From the NCBI GenBank assembly GCA_964016885.1, contig OZ024742.1:6782658-6846657 (forward strand): a stretch of 64,000 bases of DNA, written 5' to 3'. The position numbers and the translations under genes were made by a program. Shown here piece by piece: positions 9,505-20,930 of this stretch. The stretch is from Eledone cirrhosa. Its lineage: Eukaryota; Mollusca; Cephalopoda; Octopoda; Eledonidae. The notes under the pieces were generated by a model that saw only the letters and a program-made list of their open reading frames with translations, did not search any database and was not told the DNA's origin. Position 1 is the first letter of the stretch. The number at the start of each line of letters is the position of its first letter.

Positions 9505-11112
9505 ATGGTGGTGGTGATGGTGATGATGATGGTGATGGTAATGGTGGTGATGGTGGTGGTGGTGATGGTGATGGTGAGGGTGGTGGTGATGGTAGTGGCG
9601 GTGATGGGGATGATGGTGATGGTGATCATGGTAATGGTGATGATGATGGTGATGGTGGTGGTGGTGATGGTGGTGGTTTTGATGATGATGGTGGAGGTGA
9701 TGGTGGGGGTGATGATGGTGGGGATGCTGATGGTGATGGTGGGGGTGATGATGGTGATGGTGATGTTGATGGTGATGATGGGGGTGATGATGGTGATGGT
9801 GATGGTGGTGATGTTGGTGATGGTGATGATGATGGTGGGGGTGATGATGGTGATGGTGGTGATGGTGATGGTGGTGGGCGTGATGGTGATGATGATGGTG
9901 GGGGTGATGATGGTGATGGTGATGGTGGTGATGGTGATGGTGGTGATGGTGATGATGGTGGGGGTGATGATGGTGATGGTGATGGTGGTGATGATGGTGA
10001 TGGTGATGGTGGTGGTGATGGTGATGGTGGTGATGGTGGTGGTGATGGTGGTGATGGTGGTGATGGTGGTGATGGTGATGGTGGTGATGGTGATGGTGCT
10101 GATGGTGATGGTGATGATGATGGTGGTGGTGATGGTGGTGATGGTGATGGTGGTGATGATGGTGGTGATGGTGATGGTGGGGGTGATGGTGATGGTGGTG
10201 ATGGTGGTGGTGATGGTGGTGATGGTGATGGTGGGGGGTGATGGTGATGGTGGTGATGGTGGTGGTGATGGTGGTGGTGATGGTGATGGTGGTGATGGTG
10301 ATGGTGATGGGGGTGATGGTGATGGTGGGGGTGATGGTGATGGTGGTGATGGTGGTGGTGATGGTGATGGTGGTGATGGTGATGGTGGGGGTGATGGTGA
10401 TGGTGGTGATGGTGGTGGTGATGGTGGTGGTGGTGATGGTGATGGTGGGGGTGATGATGGTGATGGTGATGGTGGTGATGGTGGGGGTGATGGTGATGGT
10501 GGTGATGGTGGTGGTGATGGTGATGGTGGTGATGGTGATGGTGGGGGTGATGGTGATGGTGGTGATGGTGGTGGTGATGGTGATGGTGGTGATGGTGATG
10601 GTGGGGGTGATGGTGATGGTGGTGATGGTGGTGGTGATGGTGATGGTGGTGATGGTGATGGTGGGGGCGATGGTGATGGTGGTGATGGTGGTGGTGATGG
10701 TGGTGATAGTGATGGTGGGGGTGATGGAGATGGTGGTGATGGTGGTGGTGATGGTGATGGTGGTGATGGTGGTGGTGATGGTGGTGATGGTTTATGGTGG
10801 GGGTTATGGTGATGGTGGTGATGGTGGTGGTGATGGTGATGGTGGTGATGGTGGTGGTGATGGTGGTGGTGATGGTGATGGTGGTGATGGTGATGGTGAT
10901 GGTGATGGTGGTGATGGTGGTGGTGATGGTGATGGTGGTGGTGATGGTGATGATGGTGATGGTGGTGATGGTGATGGTGGGGGTGATGGTGATGGTGATG
11001 GTGGTGATGGTGGGGGTGATGGTGGTGGTGGTGATGGTGGTGGTGATGGTGGGGGTGATGGTGGTGGTGGTGATGGTGGTGGTGATGGTGGTGGTGATGG
11101 TGGTGATGTCAA
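9505..11112 (+). repeat. (GATGGT)n-type minisatellite
   Basis: About 1.6 kb of GATGGT/GGTGGT variants. From about 10320 to 10700 a 60-bp higher-order unit repeats almost unchanged (10501-10560, 10561-10620 and 10621-10680 differ at one base). Reading frames of several hundred codons (Gly/Asp or Met/Val runs) are by-products. Confidence 0.97.
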
Positions 11113-11199
11113 TAATGTTGATAATAATAAGAAATATTAAATTATTAATAAATAAACGAATAAAACAAAATCTAAAAAGAAATGTGAATCACACGACCT
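11113..11199. other. Short A/T-rich spacer
   Basis: Unremarkable AT-rich sequence between two tandem arrays. No feature seen. Confidence 0.5.
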
Positions 11200-11651
11200 C
11201 TATAGGAGTGTATGTGTGTGTATATATGTGTGTGTGTAAATATATGTATATATATATATGTGTGTATATATATGTGTAAATATGTGTGGGTATATATGTG
11301 TACACTGTGTATATATGTGTATATATGTGTATATGTGTGTGTGTGGTACATGCTTCAATGTATTGTATATATACGTGTATAAGTATGTATATATATGTGT
11401 GTATATATGTGTGCATATGTGTGTATATTTGTGTATATATGTGTAGGTATATATTTGTATATATGTGTTTCTATATGTGTGAGTAGGTACATGCTTCAAT
11501 GTATTGTATACATATATGTGTATATATGCGTGTGTGTGCACATACTTCGATGTACTGTATATGTGTGTATAGTTACACGCTTCAGTGTATTGTATATGTG
11601 TGTGTATGTGTGTGTGTGTGTGTATGTGTGTCGGTACATATTTGAAAGTAT

Positions 11652-11697
<46 letters not shown>

Positions 11698-11755
11698 GGT
11701 ACATATTTGAAAGTATTGTATATATGTGTGTGTATGTATATATGTGTATATATAA
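11200..11755 (+). repeat. TG/TA-rich minisatellite with a conserved 22-bp core
   Basis: Alternating TGTG and TATA sequence carries a repeated element close to ACATGCTTCAATGTATTG at about 11347, 11488, 11540, 11574, 11636 and 11701. The last two copies read ACATATTTGAAAGTATTG. Confidence 0.85.
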
Positions 11756-12120
11756 TGGCGGAGGGGTGTTCTGTGTACAGGGTATCTTGTTATTTGTCTC
11801 AAATTTGATCCATTCTTCTTAAGAAACGAAGTAATATATTGAAATAGACTTGGCTGCCTATAATGAGCTTCGGATTTTTTTCACTTCAATATTTTAATCT
11901 CTCATTGGAATTTACACATCAACTAGGTAGATACGCATGTATGTGTAGATATGGATGTTATTGTATGTGTGGATATGGATGTTTTGAGTTGTATGTGTGC
12001 ATGTGTATATGCTTTGTATCTGTACATGTGTATATGCAGTTATTAGATGCAACATTTTTGGAATGTTTTACATATTTTTACTGTTCCATTAATGGATCGT
12101 ACTTGTAATTTCCTAACTAG
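11756..12120. other. Unassigned sequence
   Basis: Low-complexity borders around about 250 bp of A/T-rich DNA. No convincing gene. A reading frame at 11863-12108 is Cys/Tyr-rich because of TGTATG repeats and is not credible. Confidence 0.4.
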
Positions 12121-12232
12121 TTGTGTTGTATGTATGTATGTATGTATGTATGTATGTATGTATGTATGTATGTATGTATGTATGTATGTATGTATGTATG
12201 TATGTACGTATATATGTATGTATGTATGTATA
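12121..12232. repeat. (TATG)n microsatellite
   Basis: Near-perfect GTAT/TATG tetranucleotide tract of about 110 bp. Confidence 0.95.
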
Positions 12233-12284
12233 TCTGGAGATCTCTCTGCACTTGTCGTCACATGGTACCATGGGCCCAGCACTA

Positions 12285-12440
12285 TGTGTCAATAATTGTC
12301 ACAAGTGTAGTGTTTGTACCAGAGTTTTCAAGTCGCTGGCTGGACTAAAAAGTCACACTCGTTCAGCGCATCGGTAGGGGTTCTCCTACATGGATATAAA
12401 GTAGTGGCCGTACTCGAAAACGAGTTGGCAGCCACCATGT
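12285..12440 (+). pseudogene. C2H2 zinc-finger remnant, probably from a transposon
   Basis: One frame (ending at the stop at 12375-12377) reads CSVCTRVFKSLAGLKSHTRS followed by AH: C-X2-C-X12-H-X4-H, a complete C2H2 finger. A single finger at a C-terminal end, directly followed by non-coding sequence and flanked by microsatellites on both sides, suggests the tail of a retrotransposon ORF rather than a host transcription factor. No upstream coding sequence of the same protein is seen because the (TATG)n tract intervenes. Confidence 0.5.
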
Positions 12441-12601
12441 ATGTATGCATGTACGTATATATGTATATATATATGTATGTAGGTATGTATGAATGTACGT
12501 ATATATGTGCATATACACATGCACATACATATAACAGTATATATATATATATAAATGAAAGATATAGAAATACGATATATATATATATATATCGTACTAC
12601 A

Positions 12602-12634
<33 letters not shown>

Positions 12635-12738
12635 CATATATATACACACACACATATGTATATATATATTTGTGTGTGTATATATATATATGTGGGTAAA
12701 TGTTGTCCCTTACTCTCTCTCTCTCACTCTCTCTCTCA

Positions 12739-12809
<71 letters not shown>

Positions 12810-12815
12810 CATGCC
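12437..12815. repeat. Compound microsatellite block
   Basis: Successive TATG, TA, CT and TG tracts, including a small palindrome (TACGATATAT ... ATATATCGTA) around 12571-12597 and CT-rich tracts at 12600-12620 and 12711-12757. Confidence 0.9.
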
Positions 12816-13186
12816 TGTATCTTCTACACTTTCTGTTATATCTTTTTTTATAATTATGATATATTTATTTTATCCGCCGTCCATATTGTATCTTCTAGAT
12901 TTTTTCCAAAATAGAAGCTATGCAATTAGTAATGGTTGTGGCAGTAATTTTGCAGCGATTCTAAAGAAATGAATTTGCCCTGTCACAAGTGAAATGTGGT
13001 TTTGCAACTGCACAAGGGAAGCTTTTGTTCAGCTAGTGTTTTCGATATACAGAAAACTGACAGGAAATCTCTCAGTAGTTGAGATGACAGCTGTTTTTTG
13101 GTTGCGGCCAATATGTGTATGTTGTAATGTTGTGATGATTTCTAAAGAACGAAACAGTTCTAGTCCTGTTGAATCTCATCTATATT
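12816..13186. other. Unassigned sequence
   Basis: About 370 bp with no supported gene. Its last part (13132-13165) carries the same CTGATGA-like / GAAAC / GTC spacing as foldback C, with GTGATGA in place of CTGATGA. Confidence 0.4.
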
Positions 13187-13258
13187 AAAACTTTTATACT
13201 CTGCAATCTATTGAGTACCTTACTTACTGTGGTTACCTCCGATTCAACCCGGAATAAC
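13147..13258 (+). repeat. Foldback-type tail without hairpin
   Basis: GAAACAGTTCTAGTCCTG, then TATTGAGTACCTTACTTACT, GTGGTT and CGATTCAACCCGG match the arm and tail of foldback C (2194-2208, 2320-2365). It ends, like the others, at a (TA)n tract. Confidence 0.7.
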
Positions 13259-13460
<202 letters not shown>

Positions 13461-13928
13461 GTTTCTTTATTAGCAACTGGGGCACAAAAGAAGGGGACAA
13501 AAACAAAGAGGGAAGTTTACATACAATATAAACGTGTAAAATATTATCACAAATTAATCGATTTTCCCCAATAGGGGGAGACATTACATATGGTAACACA
13601 TACCCCCGAAAAAATGTGCAACCCTCATCTCCAGGAGTATGAAGAGTGAGTAACCCTTTCCTCTCTTCCTCTTTTTCCTCAACCTACCGGCTTATATATA
13701 GAGAAGGCCCATTCACTCGGGCCATTCTCGCCACTTTCACCCACCTTTCATAAAACTTGCTGGGTTACAGCACCTCTCTCTCCATCCTGATTCTTCTTCC
13801 AAAGTGGTATTTGAAAAAAAGAATCAGTTGTTGGCCGGAGAGAAAGGTGTCTTACCTCAGCCCTTTTAACATCGTCCACCATACAACCTCTTTCGCCATA
13901 GCTATCACACAAAGGAAAACCGCCTCTC
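13461..13928 (-). mobile_element. 5'-truncated Tx1-type LINE, 3' end
   Basis: Reversed relative to the long LINE and alignable with its positions of about 7540-8010: poly(A) signal (13466-13471 on the complement), 3' UTR, and the last part of ORF2. The frame of the ORF2 C-terminus can be followed over about 13757-13925. It has TGG where the long copy has the in-frame TGA at 7583. The 5' truncation lies near 13928. Confidence 0.85.
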
Positions 13929-13972
13929 CTTCGTTTTTGAAGGAGGGTGGCGGTTTGATCATGACAATTTTG

Positions 13973-14139
13973 CGTATTGCCTGGAAACTTAGCTGAGAAT
14001 AGACTTCCCTGATGACGAAAGGCTTCTCCGTACGTTTCTTCGGAAACTATGTTTATTCCCTTTCAGAAACTAATTAGTTGGAGTGAAATTTTAGTAAGTA
14101 AGTTAATTTTATAATTTTCTTATTCTACGTCTCTCATAT
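13973..14139 (+). repeat. 167-bp direct repeat, copy 1
   Basis: Identical to 14497-14663 except for one visible base (TTATTCTACG versus TTATTTTACG). It contains TTCCCTGATGACGAAAGGC and TCTTCGGAAAC. The start-to-start spacing is 524 bp. It begins about 45 bp beyond the truncated LINE. It could be one of two pseudo-LTRs of the Penelope-like remnant downstream, or half of a recent local duplication. Confidence 0.85.
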
Positions 14140-14496
14140 TATTGTTCTGCATCCCCATGCATTGAACCACAAAGTTACTAAGACAAAACCTATATATTTG
14201 CTAGCATAAGTATGCATCTGTGTATATATATGTTACTAGATATACTAATTCTTTATAATTATCTCCAAATTATTTTGTCGAGCAAAAATTGGCCAAAACT
14301 GCTACTATAGTAACGGGCCGGCTGCTGTCTTCTTAACAAACCACTCTTCACTGATTGACCTCGATGTCACGTGACTGATTCTTTTGAATTTGCCACCGAC
14401 GAAGTAGGCAGTGATTTTTTCAATGGCTTGGAATTTAGTCCACGCTTTGCTTTTTTCCATCCACTGAATTATTTTTGTATAAGTTCCCTGTGTCCA
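14140..14496. other. Sequence between the two direct repeats
   Basis: About 357 bp with no ORF of note. It contains a CACGTGAC palindromic motif near 14370. Function unknown. Confidence 0.5.
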
Positions 14497-14771
<275 letters not shown>

Positions 14772-14868
14772 GATAACATAATATCGTTGTAGATAATCCA
14801 GTTAAAGGTTGTGAATGCTCCGTATTGTGGTTAGTTTTAGCGTACGGTGTTTTTATTAGCGGAGATGC

Positions 14869-15644
14869 GTGAAATCCGTTGTTGGACAGAATAATAAAAA
14901 CATTTTTGATGATAAGGCAGAATATTATAATGAAGCTTTAAATAGAGCAGGGTATACAAATAAGTTTAAATACATCGACAACAGTAATAAGGCAAATAAC
15001 CCTACTATTAATTGTAATAATAATAAAAAATTTAACTTATACTCTAAAACTAACAGAAGAACTAGAACTAGAAATATCATTTGGTACTCACCCCATTCTC
15101 ATTAAGCGTAAAAACACTTCTAGCAAAGCTATTCTTTAAAGCACTAGATAAATGTTTTCCTAAAGCCCACAGGTACCACTCAATCTTTAACAGACATACT
15201 ATAAAACTATCCTACTCTACTACTATGAACATAGCACAAAATATAAATAGAATTAATAATAGAAATTTAAACCCTAACCAAAATAGCAGTAATATCTCTA
15301 GCAATATCCAACATAATAGTACCGTTTCGAACAACAACTCCGCAAAATTTAACTGTAGAATTAAATCAAACTGTCCTTTACAAAATAAGTATTTAGATAA
15401 AAACGTGGTCTATAGATGCACTGTTAAAACCAGTGATAATATATTTAACTATGTAGGTGCAACTTCTACAGAATTTAAAAGTCGCTGGAATAATCACAAT
15501 TTCTCTTTCCGAAGACTTGATAAAAAAATCTTCAACTTCTCTTTCAAACCTGATATGGAACTTAAAATGCAAGAATATAGACTATTAATTAGCTTGGGAA
15601 ACAGTTTCAAAAGCACCCGCGTACCGAAACACAGCTTTATCTAG
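14869..15644 (+). pseudogene. Penelope-like retroelement fragment (GIY-YIG endonuclease end)
   Basis: Two overlapping frames form one former coding region. The first reads RNIIWYS just before a 1-base frameshift near 15100. The second continues FSLSVKT, a linker with IFNRHTIKLSYS, then FNCRIKSNCPL and VVYRCTV. It then enters the GIY-YIG-like core NYVGATSTEFKSRW followed by NHNFSF. This order (RNIIW...NPP-type motif, SYS, Cys-rich CNCR...CPL, then GIY-YIG) is the C-terminal linker and endonuclease of Penelope-like elements, known from family knowledge and not searched here. The endonuclease cuts target DNA for retrotransposition. The RT domain is absent upstream. Further frameshifts or degeneration after residue about 150 are likely. 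No credible start codon: the 14869 start is a GTG. Confidence 0.7.
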
Positions 15645-16550
15645 TTTCTGAAAATTGTGTATTGAGGAAATTTTCTACATACTTAAATGTAAAAACTCTA
15701 TTAATTTAAGAACGAATTTATTTAATTCTTGTAGACATCGCCAGAATTCAACATTCAGAACTATATATAAATTATAATTATACTTATAATATTTCTACTT
15801 ATTTCCATAACAATCTCATCCACTTGGTTTTAATATATTGATATCTCTAAATCATAATATCCATAACATTTGCTCTAATTCCACTTCTTAAAGATTCATA
15901 AAATATATACGTATATAATTCTAATTTTTAAAAAAATTTAATTTTAATAATTTTTATTTCTTTAATGTTTATTTCCTTAAAAATTACTTATCTCTTATAA
16001 ATTATTTTAAAAAAAATTTTCTCAAATTTTTCAATATTTTTTCAATACTTTTTCAATATCTTTTCAATACTTTTTCAATATTTTTCAATAGATTTATAAC
16101 CACTAACTGATTCTGACTAAATGTATCTTCAACATTTATACTTATTTTGACTAAATAGTCTCACACTAGCGAATAAATAAATTAAACCGGAGTTTTTTCC
16201 ATATCTTCCCATTTTAAATCATATAAATATAAATATTTTTCTTAACTCAGTTAATTTAATTTAATTAACTTAATATTTATTTACATTAAATACAATGCCA
16301 ATATCCCCCATAACTCATTAGAACAATTATCTATAACATGATATACTCATTTATTTATTTATTTATTTATTTATTTATCTACAGAAGAAAAATATTATAT
16401 TATAAACAAATTTAAGCAACTAATAATCGTAAATACACGTACTATTAAGATATACTTAGAATATATTTCCCTCAAATTAACGTTATATGAGTTTTTATTC
16501 ATCTTCTATGGTTTCTTTATTCTCTCTCGCACTATTTTATCCTTCTCATC

Positions 16551-16554
<4 letters not shown>
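15645..16554. other. A/T-rich non-coding stretch
   Basis: Very A/T-rich, with oligo-A/T runs, repeated CAATATTTTT-type motifs near 16030-16090 and an (ATTT)n tract at about 16349-16378. No gene seen. It may include the 3' part of the Penelope-like element. Confidence 0.5.

Positions 16555-16618
<64 letters not shown>
16555..16618. repeat. (TC)n microsatellite
   Basis: Perfect CT tract of about 64 bp. Confidence 0.97.
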
Positions 16619-16621
<3 letters not shown>

Positions 16622-16987
16622 GTCGTTTAAATAAACGGTTGTTTTTCAATTATTTACATATTCATTTGCATATTCACCCATAAGTTTGAAAAATCCCTAA
16701 TACATTTCCACTATCCAGACAATATCCAACCGATAAGGTATGATTTTCATGGGTATGTCTTTATATATAAAACAAACTTTGTATTTTATCTGAGGAAAGC
16801 GTACCTGTGTCTTGGTACCCTTGAAATATATATAATAAAATAAATATGGTTTTATAAATATAGTTTCGATTTATTTAATATCATTGAATATTTACTCCAC
16901 TATACTGTTGAGTGCTCTAAATCAGTTATAAACATTTATATTTGTCGAACTTCCAACAAATTAAATACTCCTTCTACTTATATATAA

Positions 16988-16989
<2 letters not shown>
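16619..16989. other. Unassigned A/T-rich sequence
   Basis: No supported gene. The segment CTGAGGAAAGCGTACCTG near 16790 stands out as non-AT sequence but is unassigned. Confidence 0.4.
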
Positions 16990-17067
<78 letters not shown>

Positions 17068-17070
17068 ACT
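16990..17070. repeat. (TA)n then (TG)n microsatellite
   Basis: About 70 bp of TA followed by TGTGTGTG. Confidence 0.95.
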
Positions 17071-17123
17071 CAGTTGATTCAATGTCCAGTTGTAGATTGT
17101 GGGCATTGTTCAATGGATGGGTG

Positions 17124-17522
<399 letters not shown>

Positions 17523-17607
17523 GATGTAAAATACCGACTGCGGCACGAAGCTTATGTGTTTAGCAAACCCTTTTCGAGGGTTTTCTCCTGGATCTCAGTA
17601 CCCCAGC

Positions 17608-17648
17608 TGCTCTCTCTCTCTCTCTCCCTCTCTCTTTCTTTCTCTCTG

Positions 17649-17713
<65 letters not shown>

Positions 17714-17738
17714 CTGTATATATATATATAGAAATAAC
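17608..17738. repeat. (CT)n and (TA)n microsatellites
   Basis: CT tract 17608-17647, then TA tract to about 17731, directly left of foldback E. Confidence 0.95.
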
Positions 17739-17935
17739 AAAGGAAGTGTGGTAAGGAACCAGATGGACCATAAAGTACCAGAGCACTCAATACTATGGGT
17801 AGTATAGTTGGTAATAGGAAAAGAGTCAGGACCCCGACGGCTGAGCTCCGGCCGTTTCGACAGCTAGGTCAGAACAGTTCAGAACTAGCTGTCGAAACGG
17901 CCGGAGCTCAGCCGTCGGGTTCCTGACTCTTTTCC

Positions 17936-17938
<3 letters not shown>
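17739..17938 (-). repeat. Foldback repeat E with tail, bounded by (TA)n
   Basis: The hairpin arms 17814-17865 and 17887-17938 (52 bp each) differ at one position, with a loop of about 21 bp. On the minus strand the tail (17739-17813) matches the tail of foldback B (521-600), and the hairpin shares GGACCCCGACGGCT and CCGTTTCGAC with it. So B and E are two copies of one element in opposite orientation. Confidence 0.92.
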
Positions 17939-18170
<232 letters not shown>

Positions 18171-18651
18171 CATTTTTCAGGTCTAGTATATATATCTATA
18201 TATATACTAGACCTGAAAAATGCGCAAGCTCAAAGGCACCACAGAATGTTATAATAAACCTTCAAAAGTGTGGGACTAGAGTTGTTGCTCAAATATATTG
18301 TAATCATTATCTATCGTACACTCTGTAGCAACTTTTTATAAAAAAGAGACTCATAACCAACTCAAGTCGACACGATTATTATTTAAGCCAATGTTCAATA
18401 TCTCATATTAGATGTTTAGTAATGATTAATACGAAATTCACTTAAACCGAATTCTATATTATAAATTCACTTAAATAATTATCGTGTCGTCTTGAGTTCG
18501 TTATGAGTCTCTTTTTTTATAAAAGGATGCCACAGAGTGTACGATAGATAATGATTACAATATTTTTGAGCAACAACTCTAGTCCCACACTTTTGAAGGT
18601 TTATTATAACATTCTGTGGTGCCTTTGAGCTTGCGCATTTTTCAGGTCTAG
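18171..18651. repeat. Foldback repeat G, nested double hairpin
   Basis: A small hairpin (18171-18222: CATTTTTCAGGTCTAG ... CTAGACCTGAAAAATG) overlaps the left arm of a large one, 18207-18386 against 18470-18651. The arms are about 180 bp with a loop of about 83 bp. The terminal motif CATTTTTCAGGTCTAG therefore occurs three times, twice in one orientation and once in the other. An indel (CTCTGTAGCAACT versus CCACAGAGTG) distinguishes the large arms, so they have begun to diverge. Confidence 0.9.
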
Positions 18652-18838
18652 ATTAATATTTTTTTAAGGCAACGTTTGTAATAACTCTAGTTAAACATGA
18701 TATATATTAATAATAAATTATCGTTGTAATCTAATTAGATTATATAATTGTTATTTTATAAATGAACTTATAAATATTATTGTAAGATGTATAAAAATAT
18801 TTTCAGACTTTTAATATAAACTACTACAAAAAACAATC
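18652..18838. other. A/T-rich sequence
   Basis: Nothing beyond AT-rich non-coding DNA is visible. Confidence 0.5.
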
Positions 18839-19058
18839 AATATTAAATAAATATAAGGGCGGTGGATTGGCAGTATCAGTAGAGGGTCGGACGCCATGCT
18901 TTCCAGCATAGTTACGTCCCTTTACGATCTGAGTTCAAATCCCGCCGAGGTTGACTTTGCCTTTCATCCTTACGGGGTCGATAAAATAAAGTACCAGTAA
19001 TGCACTGGGTAATTGCTGGCCTTGTGCCTAAAGTAGAAACAAATATTAAATAAATATA
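18839..19058 (+). mobile_element. Cephalopod-type tRNA-derived SINE with target-site duplication
   Basis: The element proper spans about 18857-19041: tRNA-like head GGGCGGTGGATTGGCAGTAT, B-box GAGTTCAAATCCCGCC, body GACTTTGCCTTTCATCC, GGGGTCGATAAAATAAAG, and 3' end GGCCTTGTGCCTAAAGTAG then AAAC. It is flanked by a perfect 17-bp direct repeat AATATTAAATAAATATA (18839-18855 and 19042-19058), the duplicated target. This is the best preserved copy in the window, consistent with a comparatively recent insertion by target-primed reverse transcription. Confidence 0.95.
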
Positions 19059-20125
19059 TTTTACATAATAATTGTTATAGTTGAATTAATAAACATTAAA
19101 TATTACATACAAATAGTCTAACATAATAATTAAAAAATATCTAACATAATAATAATAATATGATCTAACATAAAACGAACAATAATATGGACAAATATAC
19201 AAGTAAATATGATACAACCAATATTATAAGCATGTTATAACGAACTGAAAAAAAAAATAGTTAATATAAATTTAAAAAATTATATATAAATTAACAATAT
19301 AACTTACCAAAACGAGAAAAAATATTTTGATGATAAAACGACGAAATACAGGAGGAAGATTCGAAAGCGAAACGATAAATAAACGTGCAAACAAAGTGGC
19401 GGATGCTTTTGAGAAACAATTACTCTCATTGACTGATTAGCCAATAAGAAGATGAAATTAGCCAATAAGACGATACATTACAAAAGATGTTTGGCAGGGA
19501 TCACCACGGCCAGCGATACCCCTTGAATTTGTTATTCACAATCTACGCATATATGTCATCAAGACACGCAGACTTAAAACATTCTGTTGTTAGTCACTGC
19601 GTGTCTAACAGATATCGGTTTACGTACACAGGAAAGTTCATTTATGAAAAATGCCATCATTTATATATGTGCCAGCGTGACTCTATATTTGTACTTTTCT
19701 ATGAATAAATAACCACTTAGGTTAATGATAAATGTGTTATATTTCGAGATAAGTCACCCAATCCCCCACCGCCACCAACTAATATCACTACGAAACATTA
19801 CTTACTAAACTAATACCAGTACAAAACACCTTTCTATTATACTAACATCAAAAACTACTATTTACCCCAATACCATCTCACAACACCACCTTACGACCAA
19901 ACTAGCTAGCCTACTATTTACTACCGTCAGCATCTCTTTATCTCACTAATATAAGCCAATATCGGGGGGGGGGGGGCAACAAACATTATGAACAGATACC
20001 AGCGCCTGTAATAACAGAGACTGGCAGTGGTCGGAACAGACTTAAAATTATCGAAGAATAAATACCAAGAGGCAATACCATAACCCTTACCAAAACACAA
20101 TAAAACGAAGTGGTGCGATATTTAA
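19059..20125. other. Unassigned intergenic sequence
   Basis: About 1.07 kb, A/T-rich at first. A 10-bp inverted repeat AGACACGCAG / CTGCGTGTCT lies at 19562-19571 and 19597-19606, and a G12 run near 19964. A 73-codon frame at 19487-19708 has no recognisable domain and is not supported as a gene. Confidence 0.45.
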
Positions 20126-20129
20126 CTGT

Positions 20130-20201
20130 CTTCTTCTTCTTCTTCTTCTTCTCCCCCCTCCCCTTCCTTCTTCTTCTTCTTCTTCTTCTTCTTCTTCTTC
20201 T
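20130..20201. repeat. (TTC)n microsatellite
   Basis: Two TTC tracts separated by a short CCCCCTCCCC interruption. It adjoins the LINE C-terminal remnant. Confidence 0.95.
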
Positions 20202-20430
20202 GACAGGGACGTGGGCAGCAGAATCCTCAAACACTCCCTCCAGCAGCTCCTGTCAGAAGCAACCATCTCCAACTGATCCGGCTAGATCCCCAAGTGAGAC
20301 CAGTCAAACTCAAGTATGTTATCCATCCAACTTGCTCGAGAGTCTACCCCTGGGTCTCTTGCCTGTTGGTTTTTGTTCGTAAAATCTGACCTGTGATTCT
20401 TTCCTGAGACATTCTGACCACAGGTCCATA
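20202..20430 (-). pseudogene. LINE C-terminal remnant (frameshifted)
   Basis: On the minus strand two frames give PTGKRPRGRLSSKLDG and, after a frameshift, LEFDWSHLGI ... EMVASDRSCWRECLRILLP. The pattern GKRPRGR-x-W-DNI-LG-A-DR-x-W-R is the usual C-terminal tail of RTE/CR1-like non-LTR retrotransposon proteins (family knowledge, not searched). Only the last 70 or so codons remain, with an in-frame stop. The glutamate/arginine runs that follow are translation of the (TTC)n tract. Unrelated to the Tx1-type LINE above. Confidence 0.5.
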
Positions 20431-20930
20431 ATATGAGCTGTGACCTCTCAATTCGGAGAAGTAGCTACTCTACCTAGAGTGACTCTAATCTCCGTGCCAC
20501 ACATTCTAACGTGTAACGGCTTTAACCGTCACCACCATACACTAATCCGTTGACACAATTAACTTGTCAATCCCGTCCCTAGAGACAAGAGAGTGAAACT
20601 CAAGGGACAGAGAGAGAAAAAAAGCCATTAAAATAAAATAAAAATGTCGCACTGTTTGCTGCATAAGGCGCCTAATCTCTCACGTCAGTCTTTCCCTCTT
20701 CACGTCATTTATTAGGAGCTTACCTCCCTTTACCATTAACCTCTCCAACTTTAGTGTTTATCCTCCCCATTATCACCTCCTCCCACCTCCTACCACAACC
20801 ATTCACTACCATCTAGTATCTCCATCTTCCACTCTAAACAACCATCTTACCATTCCTGGCTTTCACCTCAACAATGGTATAGAAAGGAACCATTGTAACA
20901 GTCTTTAACAATCTCCACAACCACTGTATT
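20431..20930. other. Unassigned sequence
   Basis: About 500 bp, C/T-rich in its second half (20690-20830). No supported feature. Confidence 0.4.

Noticed and set aside
9505..11279. Long frames encoding Gly/Asp or Met/Val repeats
   Set aside because: Direct translation of the GATGGT array in different frames; all frames are open for the same reason.
13990..14045. Hammerhead ribozyme in the 167-bp direct repeats (CTGATGA ... CGGAAAC, also at 14530-14570)
   Set aside because: Core-like CTGATGA and GAAAC are present with a 4-bp CGAA/TTCG stem, but no cleavage triplet followed by a stem I partner could be found and the 10.1-11.1 pair is C-G. Kept only as a possible decayed form.
18857..18960. 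Functional tRNA gene
   Set aside because: The tRNA-like head is part of a SINE with body, 3' tail and target-site duplication; other copies exist in the window.
19487..19708. 73-codon ORF as a small gene
   Set aside because: No recognisable motif, atypical start context, and the length is expected by chance.
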